Source: Campylobacter concisus (GTDB lineage Bacteria > Campylobacterota > Campylobacteria > Campylobacterales > Campylobacteraceae). From it: a DNA stretch of 64,000 bases. Shown piece by piece: positions 30,929 to 40,210 of this stretch. Numbering within the stretch: the first letter of the stretch is position 1; the number at the start of each line of letters is the position of its first letter. The stretch spans positions 1 through 64,000 of the forward strand of contig NZ_PIQX01000007.1 of assembly GCF_003049085.1 (NCBI RefSeq). Reading direction: 5' to 3'. A model generated the notes under the pieces. It had not been told where the DNA came from and did not search any database. It was given only the letters and a program-made list of their open reading frames with translations. The position numbers and the translations under genes are program-made.

Positions 30929-31738
30929 ATGAAAAATGAAAAAACTCAGAAGAAAAAACTAAGCATAAATGATATAAAAAATAAAAAAGACATTGAGCCT
31001 ATTGTAATGATAACAGCCTATGATGCGTTATTTGCTAAGCTTTTTGATGATTATGCTGATATTATTTTGGTTGGCGATAGCTTAAATATGAGTTTTAATA
31101 TGCAAGAAAGCACGATAAGCGCGGACATGAATACCATGCTTTATCATACAAAGGCCGTTTGTAACGGAGCTAAAAATACTTTTATCATGGCTGATATGCC
31201 ATTTGGTAGCTACACAAATGAAAAGCAAGCGATAAAAAATGCGATGAAATTTTTCAAACAGACAAATGCTGATGCAGTAAAGCTCGAAGTTGGTATGCAT
31301 CAAGTAAATTTAGTAAAACGCCTTTGCGAAGAGGGCATAAATGTTATGGCTCATATCGGCTTAAAGCCTCAGTTTTATAAATTTGAGGGTGGCTATAAGA
31401 TAAAAGGCAGAAGCGAGATCGAGGCAAAAGAATTAATTGAAGAGGCTTTGGCGTTTGAGCAAGCTGGAGCGTTTGGTATCTTGCTTGAGGGTACGATGAG
31501 TGGCGTGGCTAGTGAGATAACAAAGCAAGTTCATGTGCCAGTTATTGGCATTGGGTCTGGAGTAAATGTCGATGGACAAGTGCTTGTGTGGTCTGATATG
31601 CTTGGTTTTTTTGAAGACTTTAAACCAAAATTTGTAAAACGCTATCTTGATGGAGCGGATATTGTAAGAAAGAGTGTGCAATCCTACGCAAATGATGTAA
31701 AAGGCAAAATTTTTCCAAGTGAAGAATTTTGCTATTAG
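30929..31738 (+). CDS. Ketopantoate hydroxymethyltransferase
   Basis: 269 residues, near the usual 264. It transfers a hydroxymethyl group from methylene-tetrahydrofolate to alpha-ketoisovalerate, the first step of pantothenate and CoA synthesis. Seen are VMITAYDALFAKLFDDYADI, VGDSLNMSF, PFGSY, KLEVG, ILLEGTMSG and GIGSGVNVDGQVLVWSDMLG, which span the TIM barrel. The ATG at 30929 follows TTGGAG. It lies alone between two opposite-strand genes. The related branched-chain pathway gene ilvC, which supplies its substrate line, is 8 kb away. Confidence 0.95.
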   Translation: MKNEKTQKKKLSINDIKNKKDIEPIVMITAYDALFAKLFDDYADIILVGDSLNMSFNMQESTISADMNTMLYHTKAVCNGAKNTFIMADMPFGSYTNEKQAIKNAMKFFKQTNADAVKLEVGMHQVNLVKRLCEEGINVMAHIGLKPQFYKFEGGYKIKGRSEIEAKELIEEALAFEQAGAFGILLEGTMSGVASEITKQVHVPVIGIGSGVNVDGQVLVWSDMLGFFEDFKPKFVKRYLDGADIVRKSVQSYANDVKGKIFPSEEFCY

Positions 31739-31785
31739 GATGATTAATATCCGCGTTAAATAAAAAGCGTCAAAAGGCTATCTAT

Positions 31786-32805
31786 TTAAATTTCTTTATA
31801 GCCTTTTATATCAAGACCAAAACCTGCTAAGCTTACAAATTCTTTATTTTTATTTGAGCTTAAAAGCTCAATTTCACTTATGCCAAAATACTTTAAAATT
31901 TGTGCCCCAATGCCATAATCTTTTTGCGAGCTTGCATTGCTTTTATTGCCGTCTAAAAATAGTAACACTCCACCATTTTTACTTAAAAAATCCAACGACT
32001 TTAACAAATTATCAAATTTATCTCCGCTTAAAAGCTCATGGTCTTTGCTTATTTTTTGAAATTTTACATTAGTTTGTGCTTTTATCTCTCCAAAAACATA
32101 GGCAGCGTGATTTTTATTTTCGTGATCTTTTATGTCATATCTTTTTGCTTCAAAACCACAGATTTTTACACTCTTTGCAGGCGAAACTTCTATTAAGCTT
32201 TCGTGGCTAAGTCTGTATTCTACTAATTCAGAAACGCTTATCATATTTAGGTTAAATTTTTTACAGAATTCCTCCAAATAATCACGTCTTGCCATTGTGC
32301 CATCTTCTTTTACGATCTCGCAAATCGCTGCCATTGGACTAACGCCAGCAAGTTTGCAAAGATCAACTGATCCTTCAGTGTGACCTGTACGAACGAGGAC
32401 GCCGCCTTTTTTTGCAATAAGCGGAAATATATGCCCAGGCCTTACAAAATTTTCAGGCACTGAATCAGTACTAGCAGCAAGTCTAATCGTCATATCTCGC
32501 TCATAAGCACTTACGCCTGTCGTTGCTTCCTTTGCGTCAATTGTGACAGTAAATGCAGTTTCGTGACTGGATGTATTTTTAGAAACCATTAGTGGCAAAT
32601 CAAGTCTTTTTGCGTTTGCTTCATCCATCGCAAGGCAAAGCACACCTTTTGCATGAGTGATCGCAAAATTTACCTTTTGCATATCGCTGCTTGCCGCTGA
32701 AAAGACCAAGTCCCCTTCATTCTCACGGTCCTCGTCATCGACCATAATTACCATTTTGCCATTTTTTATATCTTCAATCGCTTTTAATACATTTTCAAAT
32801 GCCAT
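31786..32805 (-). CDS. 3,4-dihydroxy-2-butanone 4-phosphate synthase with degenerate GTP cyclohydrolase half
   Basis: 339 residues. Residues 1-200 are DHBP synthase (RibB): VDDEDRENEGDL, RTGHTEGSVDLCKLAG, HAKGVLC. It makes the four-carbon unit of riboflavin from ribulose 5-phosphate. Residues 205-339 correspond to GTP cyclohydrolase II, but the zinc-site cysteines of the usual HSECLTGD..RCDCG region are replaced by HELLSGDKFDNLLKSL, so this half cannot bind zinc as usual and is probably inactive. Such hybrid RibBA proteins are known in epsilonproteobacteria. Confidence 0.9.
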   Translation of the reverse strand: MAFENVLKAIEDIKNGKMVIMVDDEDRENEGDLVFSAASSDMQKVNFAITHAKGVLCLAMDEANAKRLDLPLMVSKNTSSHETAFTVTIDAKEATTGVSAYERDMTIRLAASTDSVPENFVRPGHIFPLIAKKGGVLVRTGHTEGSVDLCKLAGVSPMAAICEIVKEDGTMARRDYLEEFCKKFNLNMISVSELVEYRLSHESLIEVSPAKSVKICGFEAKRYDIKDHENKNHAAYVFGEIKAQTNVKFQKISKDHELLSGDKFDNLLKSLDFLSKNGGVLLFLDGNKSNASSQKDYGIGAQILKYFGISEIELLSSNKNKEFVSLAGFGLDIKGYKEI

Positions 32806-33069
32806 AAATTTCCCTTATTAAATTTTTACGATTATATTGATTTTTTGATAACTTAGAGATAAAAATATTAATTTTGATTTGTCTTGTATCAATTATTTAG
32901 AAATTTTAGAAAAGATTTATTTTTAAATATATATGATTTGGTAGCGATAAATTAGATTTTATTTTTCAATTTATTTTATACATAAATTTTAAAAATATAA
33001 ATTTTCAATAAAAGAAACTTGCTTTAAGAATTATAGTAACAGTGAAAATGAAAGCCAAAGAATAAATGA

Positions 33070-33146
33070 TGGCGCAGCGGACGGGGCTCGAACCCGCGAC
33101 CTCCGCCGTGACAGGGCGGCATTCTAACCAACTGAACTACCGCTGC
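33070..33146 (-). tRNA. tRNA-Asp (GTC)
   Basis: A complete cloverleaf, 77 nt with encoded CCA. The acceptor GCAGCGG pairs with CCGCTGC, and the anticodon loop CTGTCAC carries GTC. It is the last gene of a four-tRNA operon with tRNA-Lys, -Glu and -Val. Confidence 0.95.
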
Positions 33147-33154
33147 ACCTAAAA

Positions 33155-33230
33155 TGGTGGTCGCTATAAGACTCGAACTTATGACATCCACCTTGTAAGG
33201 GTGGCGCTCTACCAACTGAGCTAAGCGACC
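33155..33230 (-). tRNA. tRNA-Val (TAC)
   Basis: 76 nt with encoded CCA. The acceptor GGTCGCT pairs with AGCGACC, and the anticodon loop CTTACAA carries TAC. Third gene of the tRNA operon. Confidence 0.95.
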
Positions 33231-33248
33231 TAAAATTTAAAAAATATC

Positions 33249-33324
33249 TGGCGACCCTTAGAGGATTTGAACCTCTGTTTCTACACAGAGAAAGTAGAGT
33301 CCTGAGCCACTAGACGAAAGGGTC
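33249..33324 (-). tRNA. tRNA-Glu, atypical anticodon arm
   Basis: 76 nt with encoded CCA. The acceptor GACCCTT pairs with AAGGGTC, and the D and T arms are like other bacterial tRNA-Glu. When aligned base by base with E. coli tRNA-Glu, the anticodon arm reads CTACT-TTCTCTG-TGTAG, giving CTC at the anticodon position and a T-T mismatch at the base of the loop. The identity as Glu is firm; the exact anticodon is less so. Confidence 0.85.
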
Positions 33325-33337
33325 ATAAACCCAAAAA

Positions 33338-33413
33338 TGGTGTCCTGCGTTGGATTCGAACCAACGGCCCCCTCATTAAAAGTGAGATGCTCTACCGACT
33401 GAGCTAGCAAGAC
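33338..33413 (-). tRNA. tRNA-Lys (TTT)
   Basis: 76 nt with encoded CCA. The acceptor GTCTTGC pairs with GCAGGAC (with a wobble), and the anticodon loop CTTTTAA carries TTT. First gene of the operon, 16 nt after the predicted transcription start. Confidence 0.93.
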
Positions 33414-33435
33414 ATTTGTTTAAAAAAGAATTGAG

Positions 33436-33464
33436 ATTATACAAAAAACATTATTACATGTCAA
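33436..33464 (-). promoter_or_regulatory. Consensus sigma-70 promoter of the tRNA operon
   Basis: On the minus strand TTGACA (33464-33459) and TATAAT (33441-33436) are both perfect consensus hexamers separated by 17 bp. The first tRNA starts 22 bp downstream of the -10 box. Strong promoter as expected for stable RNA. Confidence 0.9.
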
Positions 33465-33935
33465 GAAAAGGATGCTTAAAATTTGTTTTTAGCTAACATG
33501 GTTGCATGGTTAGGTTGGTTTGGCATCAATAAGTTTTCAAAATAAAATATATTATAAAGCCCACTTGCAAGATATGCAGACATCAAATAGATGAATATTG
33601 GATTTATTTAATAAAATTTATTTAAATTTAAGTATCTTGTCTTTTAGCCTCATGTGAGCTATTGCTATACGATAGATGATGCGTGATTCGTGGTAAAAAT
33701 TGTGAATAATATGGATCAACGATATTGATTGTAATATATGCCTAAATAAATTATTTTGAACTAATAAATTGATGCTATAGAGTTATTTAAAGACAGCAAA
33801 TGTCTACTTGAATAAATTCTAATTGCCTCGTGTAAGTTAAACCAAAATTATAGATAGTGCTTGAAAAATATTTTAAATTGTATTCAATAAATAAAAAACT
33901 ATAAGAACATAAATCTAGGATATTTAAGATTAGGA
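33465..33935. other. Gene-less AT-rich interval
   Basis: 470 bp between the tRNA promoter and the rpsR terminator. I see no ORF with coding character on either strand, no repeat and no RNA-like structure. It is uniform A+T-rich sequence and may be an old insertion or deletion site. Confidence 0.6.
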
Positions 33936-33960
33936 TTAAACCCCATTAATAGGGGTTTAA
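33936..33960 (-). terminator. Terminator of rpsF-ssb-rpsR
   Basis: TTAAACCCC (33936-33944) and GGGGTTTAA (33952-33960) form a perfect 9-bp stem with a 7-nt loop, 12 nt after the rpsR stop on the minus strand. The T-run is short, but the stem is strong. Confidence 0.75.
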
Positions 33961-33972
33961 TAAATTAAATAA

Positions 33973-34233
33973 TTATAGTCCATCAAAAGGATTTGAAACT
34001 ACATCTTTGCGATCTACTATGTAAGGTATAATAGCTGCATGACGAGCTCTTTTGATCGCTTTTTCTACCATTTCTTGATGTCTTTTTGATGTGCCAGTTA
34101 AACGCCTTGGCATTATTTTAAATCTCTCTGATAAACAATACTTTAAAAGAGAAGTATCTTTATAATCTATAAAATCAATTTTTGCTTCTGTAAATTTGCA
34201 ATATTTACGTGAATATTTTCTTTTTTCTGCCAT
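33973..34233 (-). CDS. 30S ribosomal protein S18
   Basis: 86 residues: a basic N-terminus ([20 protein letters not shown]), then [20 protein letters not shown], the signature of S18, and a helix ending [11 protein letters not shown]. It binds the platform of the small subunit with S6. It is the last gene of the standard rpsF-ssb-rpsR operon, 15 nt after ssb, and is followed by a terminator. Confidence 0.97.
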   Translation of the reverse strand: MAEKRKYSRKYCKFTEAKIDFIDYKDTSLLKYCLSERFKIMPRRLTGTSKRHQEMVEKAIKRARHAAIIPYIVDRKDVVSNPFDGL

Positions 34234-34248
34234 TTTCTATCCTTTAAA

Positions 34249-34806
34249 TTAAAACGGTATTTCGTTGTCGCCATCAAAATTATCGGCGTCAATGTTTATA
34301 TCAGGGATCTTTTCCTCATAGTACTCTTCTTGTACTTTTTTATTTTGTGGTTGCATTTGCTGTCTTTGTGGTGCTGAATTTTGATATCCACCATTGCCAT
34401 AGCTATTAGTTGAACCATTATTTCGTTGTTGTGAGTACGAACTATTTTGATTAAATCCACCTTGACTTTGTCCATTAGCTCCGCTATTTCCGCCAAGCAT
34501 CTCCATATTTTCAACTACGATTGAGTGCTTTGAACGGTTTTGTCCATTGTTGTCGGTCCATTGATCAAATTTTAATCTTCCTTCAACCAGAAGTTTAGAG
34601 CCTTTGCTTAAATATTGATTTGCTATCTCAGCTGATTTGCCAAAGAACGATATGTCAATAAAGCATGTCTCTTCACGTTTTTCGCCGTTAGTATTAAATT
34701 TTCTAGTAACAGCAATACCGGAATTTCCTATAGCAGATCCACTAGTAGTGTATCTTAGCTCGATATCTCTTGTTAAATTCCCAACCAGTACTACTTTATT
34801 GAACAT
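34249..34806 (-). CDS. Single-stranded DNA-binding protein
   Basis: 185 residues. The OB fold occupies residues 1-110 (VVLVGNLTRDIELRYTTSGS, FIDISFFGKSAEIANQYLSK, LLVEGRLKFDQW). A flexible Asn/Gln/Gly-rich linker follows, and the protein ends with the acidic tip DGDNEIPF that recruits replication and repair partners. A tetramer coats single-stranded DNA. It lies 13 nt after rpsF. Note that a prophage gene at 19788-20249 ends in a similar tip. Confidence 0.97.
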   Translation of the reverse strand: MFNKVVLVGNLTRDIELRYTTSGSAIGNSGIAVTRKFNTNGEKREETCFIDISFFGKSAEIANQYLSKGSKLLVEGRLKFDQWTDNNGQNRSKHSIVVENMEMLGGNSGANGQSQGGFNQNSSYSQQRNNGSTNSYGNGGYQNSAPQRQQMQPQNKKVQEEYYEEKIPDINIDADNFDGDNEIPF

Positions 34807-34819
34807 TTTTTATCCTTGA

Positions 34820-35239
34820 TTATTCTTCTGTAAAAGTTTGCTCGTCTACTTTTTCAACTCTTGGCTCACGCGGTGCTCTTGGCTCACGAGGCTCTTTTTT
34901 TATAGTTTGTTTGATACCTTTGCAAAGTCTTTCCCAAGCTGCGATTTCGCGTTTATTTTCATATTTAACGCTTAAAAATCTTATGATATCTTCAGTGATC
35001 CTTACATTTCTTGTAAGTTCTGCAAGAAGCGCTGGTGGAGCTTTGTAATAGATAACAAAATATGTTCCACGCTCGTATTTTTTGATGGTGTAAGCTAGCT
35101 TTCTAGTGCCCATCTCAACAACAGTAGCGATCTCGCCGCCGTTTTTTGTTATAACTTCTTTTACGAAGTCAACTTTAGCTTTAACTTCCTCTTCCGTTAG
35201 TGTCGGCTTAAGAATAAATAAAAGCTCGTAATGTTTCAT
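34820..35239 (-). CDS. 30S ribosomal protein S6
   Basis: 139 residues. The core ([20 protein letters not shown], then [20 protein letters not shown] and [14 protein letters not shown]) is the S6 fold. The C-terminal 40 residues are Lys/Glu/Arg-rich with repeated REPR elements, longer than in some bacteria. It pairs with S18 on the platform. First gene of the operon; AAGGAGAA precedes the ATG. Confidence 0.97.
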   Translation of the reverse strand: MKHYELLFILKPTLTEEEVKAKVDFVKEVITKNGGEIATVVEMGTRKLAYTIKKYERGTYFVIYYKAPPALLAELTRNVRITEDIIRFLSVKYENKREIAAWERLCKGIKQTIKKEPREPRAPREPRVEKVDEQTFTEE

Positions 35240-35316
35240 TTCTTCTCCTTGTGGATATTTAGCTCACTTTGTGAGCAAGGATTTTGCTTTAAGCAAGGGT
35301 GGATTTTAGCTTAAAG

Positions 35317-36315
35317 TTACTTAATATTTGCTGTTGATATGAGATGTTGCAAATTTAAAATAGTTGATAATGCAAAAATTTCTTTATCCATTTTTGTGTT
35401 TGTTTTTAGCTCTAGCTCGGCTAAATTTAGCGTTTTAAATATCTCAAAATAGGCATTTAAATTTAGTTTTAAGCTATTTGTTTTTAATAAATTTGCGACA
35501 TTTACAGGCGGTTGATAACCGATTGCCTCATCTAGATTTAATCGACCATTTATCTTAATGTAAGAGTAAATTTTAAATAGCCTAAAAAATGCTTTGTAAA
35601 GCGAGTTTAGAAGTAAAATTTCATTAAAATTTGGATCTTCTAGATAGGTAAAAAAGTCGTTTTTTATATCTTTTAGAGCCATAAATTTATTAAAAAAATC
35701 ATCAAAATTTATCCCGCCAAGTCCAAAAACTAGCCTTTTTACATCATCTTGTTCGATGTGTGTGTTTAGGCTCTTTAGCTTTGTTAGCTCGCTTGCCGCA
35801 AGGTATAAATTTTCATTATGTGTAAAATAAAGCTCATAAAGTGCGTTTTTGGTTATGTTTAGACCAATTTTAGCTGCGCTTTTAGCTAGCAAATTTATCG
35901 CTTCATCTGGAGTTGCGGGCTTGAAAAATCTAGCAAAATTTGTCCCAAAAGCCTTTTGCGTATCAAAAACTAGCTTCATATCGGACTCATAAAGCTCAAA
36001 CAAAAAGTAGTTATCCTGGCTCTTTGAGCAAAGCAAGATGAGTTCTTTTAGCTCTTTTGCTGGAATCTTTTTGTCGCTTTTTACATAGAGGATATTTTTA
36101 CCGCCAAAAAGTGACTGCTCGCTTAGGTGAGAGCTTGCTTGCGCGTAGTTGTACTCGTCAAAATAAAGGCTTAATAAATTTGTGTCTTCGATTGAGTAAA
36201 AGCTCAAAATTTCTTTGCCAAAGAGCTCAATCTGAAACTCGTCAGCCCCAAAAAGTAAGAAGTAGTTGCTTAAATTTGCATTTGCTAAATTTAGCTCCAA
36301 ATCCTTTCTATACAT
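35317..36315 (-). CDS. DNA polymerase III delta subunit
   Basis: 332 residues with the size and layout of HolA. The N-terminal part (LELNLANANLSNYFLLFGAD) holds the strand that binds the clamp, the middle is an AAA-like fold without a Walker A, and the C-terminal part is helical (LLNSLYKAFFRLFKIYSYIK). It opens the sliding clamp within the clamp loader. Its start overlaps the rnr stop by 8 nt. Divergent epsilonproteobacterial member; delta prime is encoded at 53211-53831. Confidence 0.8.
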   Translation of the reverse strand: MYRKDLELNLANANLSNYFLLFGADEFQIELFGKEILSFYSIEDTNLLSLYFDEYNYAQASSHLSEQSLFGGKNILYVKSDKKIPAKELKELILLCSKSQDNYFLFELYESDMKLVFDTQKAFGTNFARFFKPATPDEAINLLAKSAAKIGLNITKNALYELYFTHNENLYLAASELTKLKSLNTHIEQDDVKRLVFGLGGINFDDFFNKFMALKDIKNDFFTYLEDPNFNEILLLNSLYKAFFRLFKIYSYIKINGRLNLDEAIGYQPPVNVANLLKTNSLKLNLNAYFEIFKTLNLAELELKTNTKMDKEIFALSTILNLQHLISTANIK

Positions 36316-38227
36316 CGATCTTTCTTACCACTTTTGCAAAAATTTTAGCACTCGCGATGTCGGCCTCTGTGATCTTTACAATGAGCTTCTGAAGTAAATT
36401 TGCGCTGTATCCAGTTATAAAAATTCTAGCTCCAACAAAATAATCATCAAGCTTAGCAACCAAGACATTTTGGTTTTCGCTCACATAGCAGCGCACCTCT
36501 TTGCCGATATTTGCGGCTGCCCAGCGTGCAAATTTCCTATCCATAAAGTCGTAGGCTACCTTGTCAGCTTCTCTTTCAAGCTCGCTTAAATTTGCGCAGG
36601 TGCTTTGGATGTTTAAAAGCAAGAAGTTGTAAAGCTTGTCATCTTTTGAAATTTTAGCCTTTAAGAGCCTATGTAAAATAAGGTCAGAGTAGCGTCTAAT
36701 AGGGCTTGTAAAGTGCGTGTATCTATCAAATCCAAGCCCAAAGTGACCCAAATTTTCACTCGAGTACTCAGCTTTTTTTTGAGACTTGATGATGAGTTTA
36801 TCTATCTCCTCGCGGTTACCAAGTTCATCGGCTTTTAGCTGTATTTTTCTTATTAAATTTGCAAGATCGTTTTCATAAGTAAAGTCAAGCCCCAAAAGTT
36901 GCAAATCTTCAAGTAATGTATCTATCTTTTTAAAATCAGGCGATGCGTGGTTTCTAAAAACGCCTTTTGTGATGAGCTTTGCAGCAGCTTTGTTCGCTAA
37001 AAGCATGCAGTCCTCGACAAGTCTATGTGAGTCAGAGTCGCTTTCAAATCTAGTTTGTAAAATTTGACCCTCTTCATCAAGACTCATTCTCAGCTCTTTT
37101 GTCCTAAAGTCAAATGCATGCAAAAGCCTTTTTTTGCGAAGCTTTGTGGTGAGTTTAAAAAGCGGCTTGATCCATGAAATTTCACACTCTCTCTTGCCCT
37201 CTAAAATTTCATCGATCTCGTCGTAGTTAAAGCGCCTTTTTGAAAGGATGATCGTCTCAAAAAGCTCCTCTTTTTTTACCTCATTATTCGCATCAAGTGA
37301 AATTTTAAAACAAAATGCAAGGCGCGGTACATTTGGCTTTAGCGAGCAAATATTTTCACTAAGCGCGCGCGGCAGCATCGGTACTGAGATATGCGGAAAG
37401 TAGATAGAAAAGCCTCTTTTTTTAGCCTCGCTATCAATGGCACTATATGCAGTCACGTACTCGCTCACATCGGCAATAGCAACGTAAATTTCGCGCTTTT
37501 TCTCATCAAAATATATGGCATCGTCAAAGTCTTTGGCATCGACTGGATCGATCGTACAAAACTCTAAATTTCTTAGATCAACCCTGTTTGGATACATGCT
37601 AGCATCGACTTCGTCGCCAAAAGCCTTTGCCTCAAGCTCACAAGCCTCGCTAAATTTATCGTTTTTATTATAAATAGCAAGCGAAATTTTTTCATCACTT
37701 AGCGGATCGTCTAAATTTCCTAAAACCTCGACTATTTCGTTATTTAGGTTGTTTACCTTAAGTAGCGTCCCAAGAGGAAGCGTCTTTAGGCTTTTTTGCG
37801 TCGCTTTTAAGGTCGTGCTCAGTCCAGTTTTTAAATTTACTCCTAAAATGGCCGCTCCAAAGCGTTTTGTATAGACCACACTTGTCTCATTGGCAAGCTT
37901 TAGGCTCATTACTATTTTAGCGCTTTGGCGTTTTTTCTTAAGTGGCAAAAGCTTTGCTAACACGATATCGCCAAGGTGAGAGTTGTTTAAATTTTTATTT
38001 TCAACGATGATGTCTTGCTTGAAGCGTTTATCAAACGGCATCATAAAGCCAGTTGCGTTTTGGCTGATGTCTAGCTTGCCACAGACGTAGCCATTGTTTA
38101 GGTAAAATTTATCTTTATGAGAGCTTACGGCACCAAGATTTAAGAGATTTCGTAAAATCTCTTTATCTTCGTTTGAAACTTCTTTTTCCTTGATGCCAAC
38201 TAGTAGTGAGGTTAGAAATTCTTTCAC
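36308..38227 (-). CDS. Ribonuclease R-type exoribonuclease
   Basis: 639 residues, shorter than the about 800 of E. coli RNase R but usual for Campylobacter. A cold-shock-like region at about 60-110, then the RNB catalytic domain (about 200-520) with DPVDAKDFDDAIYF carrying the Asp cluster for Mg, AIADVSEYV, FGLGFDRYTHFTSPIRRYSD and a C-terminal S1-like region. It degrades structured RNA 3' to 5'. It overlaps the HDOD gene by 4 nt and holA by 8 nt, a coupled trio. Confidence 0.92.
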   Translation of the reverse strand: MKEFLTSLLVGIKEKEVSNEDKEILRNLLNLGAVSSHKDKFYLNNGYVCGKLDISQNATGFMMPFDKRFKQDIIVENKNLNNSHLGDIVLAKLLPLKKKRQSAKIVMSLKLANETSVVYTKRFGAAILGVNLKTGLSTTLKATQKSLKTLPLGTLLKVNNLNNEIVEVLGNLDDPLSDEKISLAIYNKNDKFSEACELEAKAFGDEVDASMYPNRVDLRNLEFCTIDPVDAKDFDDAIYFDEKKREIYVAIADVSEYVTAYSAIDSEAKKRGFSIYFPHISVPMLPRALSENICSLKPNVPRLAFCFKISLDANNEVKKEELFETIILSKRRFNYDEIDEILEGKRECEISWIKPLFKLTTKLRKKRLLHAFDFRTKELRMSLDEEGQILQTRFESDSDSHRLVEDCMLLANKAAAKLITKGVFRNHASPDFKKIDTLLEDLQLLGLDFTYENDLANLIRKIQLKADELGNREEIDKLIIKSQKKAEYSSENLGHFGLGFDRYTHFTSPIRRYSDLILHRLLKAKISKDDKLYNFLLLNIQSTCANLSELEREADKVAYDFMDRKFARWAAANIGKEVRCYVSENQNVLVAKLDDYFVGARIFITGYSANLLQKLIVKITEADIASAKIFAKVVRKIDV

Positions 38228-39042
38228 AAATTATCTTTGACTTTAGCAACAGCCATTAAAAACGTATCATGTCCAAAGCCGTATTCGTCAAGAAGGGGTA
38301 GAGTATTTTGTATGCTTATATCATCAAGTTGATTAAAGATATTTACAGCTGTTTTTATCACTTTTAGAGCTTTTGCGTAATCTTTTATATGATCTGGTGC
38401 CTCTTCTGGATTATTTGAATAGAGTATTGAGCTGCTAAGCTCTGTCTCAAGGTTCCATTGTTCAAAAATTTTAGCTGTAACTTCTTCATTTGACATATCT
38501 AAAATTTCTGTTTCAAATAGGGCAAGATCGATTGGGCTAGATATATTTTTAAGTTTTTCCCTAAATTCGACGTCTTGTTTATTTTCAGCTAATTCATGAG
38601 CAAGAACTATTTTGCCAATCTCAAGCATAAATGAAGCTGGAGAGAGAATTTCTAAGCTTTTAGGATTAACTTTAGAATGCCAATTGTACATCAGTGCATT
38701 TTGTATTATCGAGATATTTAAAAAATCTTGTGTAGTAATGCCATAAGGCTCTAAATTTATAGAAAAACTCTTTTTAATCGTACTTGAAAGTGCAAAACCA
38801 CGAATGGTAGCCATACCAAAAAGAGAAATAGCTCTTGCTATGGTTGTGATCTCTTGAGAAAACCCATAAAGTGGAGAGTTTGCTGAACGCAAGATATTTG
38901 CTGTTAGCATCGGATCCTTTTCGACCACTTTTGTAAGATCACTTATTGAGCTGTTTTCATCCGCATGTAAGCGTTGAATTTGTATAACTGTGTCATCTAA
39001 TGGTGGAAGTGCTTTGATTTTTTTAAAAACTGATTCATTCAT
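38224..39042 (-). CDS. HDOD-domain protein
   Basis: 272 residues: LPPLDDTVIQIQRLHADENS, VEKDPMLTANILRSANSPLY and SLFGMATIRGFALSSTIKKS are the first half of an HDOD domain, an HD-superfamily relative that lacks phosphohydrolase residues. HDOD proteins act as signalling hubs, for example in motility or stress regulation. No second domain is visible. It is the first gene of the HDOD-rnr-holA unit. The signal it senses is unknown. Confidence 0.85.
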   Translation of the reverse strand: MNESVFKKIKALPPLDDTVIQIQRLHADENSSISDLTKVVEKDPMLTANILRSANSPLYGFSQEITTIARAISLFGMATIRGFALSSTIKKSFSINLEPYGITTQDFLNISIIQNALMYNWHSKVNPKSLEILSPASFMLEIGKIVLAHELAENKQDVEFREKLKNISSPIDLALFETEILDMSNEEVTAKIFEQWNLETELSSSILYSNNPEEAPDHIKDYAKALKVIKTAVNIFNQLDDISIQNTLPLLDEYGFGHDTFLMAVAKVKDNL

Positions 39043-39154
39043 TGAGTTATCTCTTTTTTTGAAATTTCAGCGTATTTTATCAAAATAAATTATCATAAAA
39101 CTTAAAAAGAGTTTCTATATATTTCAGCCGAATTTTTGCTGGCTAAAGTTATAA

Positions 39155-40207
<1,053 letters not shown>

Positions 40208-40210
40208 GCC

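Noticed and set aside
33024..33215. ORF across the tRNA genes
   Set aside because: Overlaps tRNA-Asp and tRNA-Val; false ORF from stable RNA.
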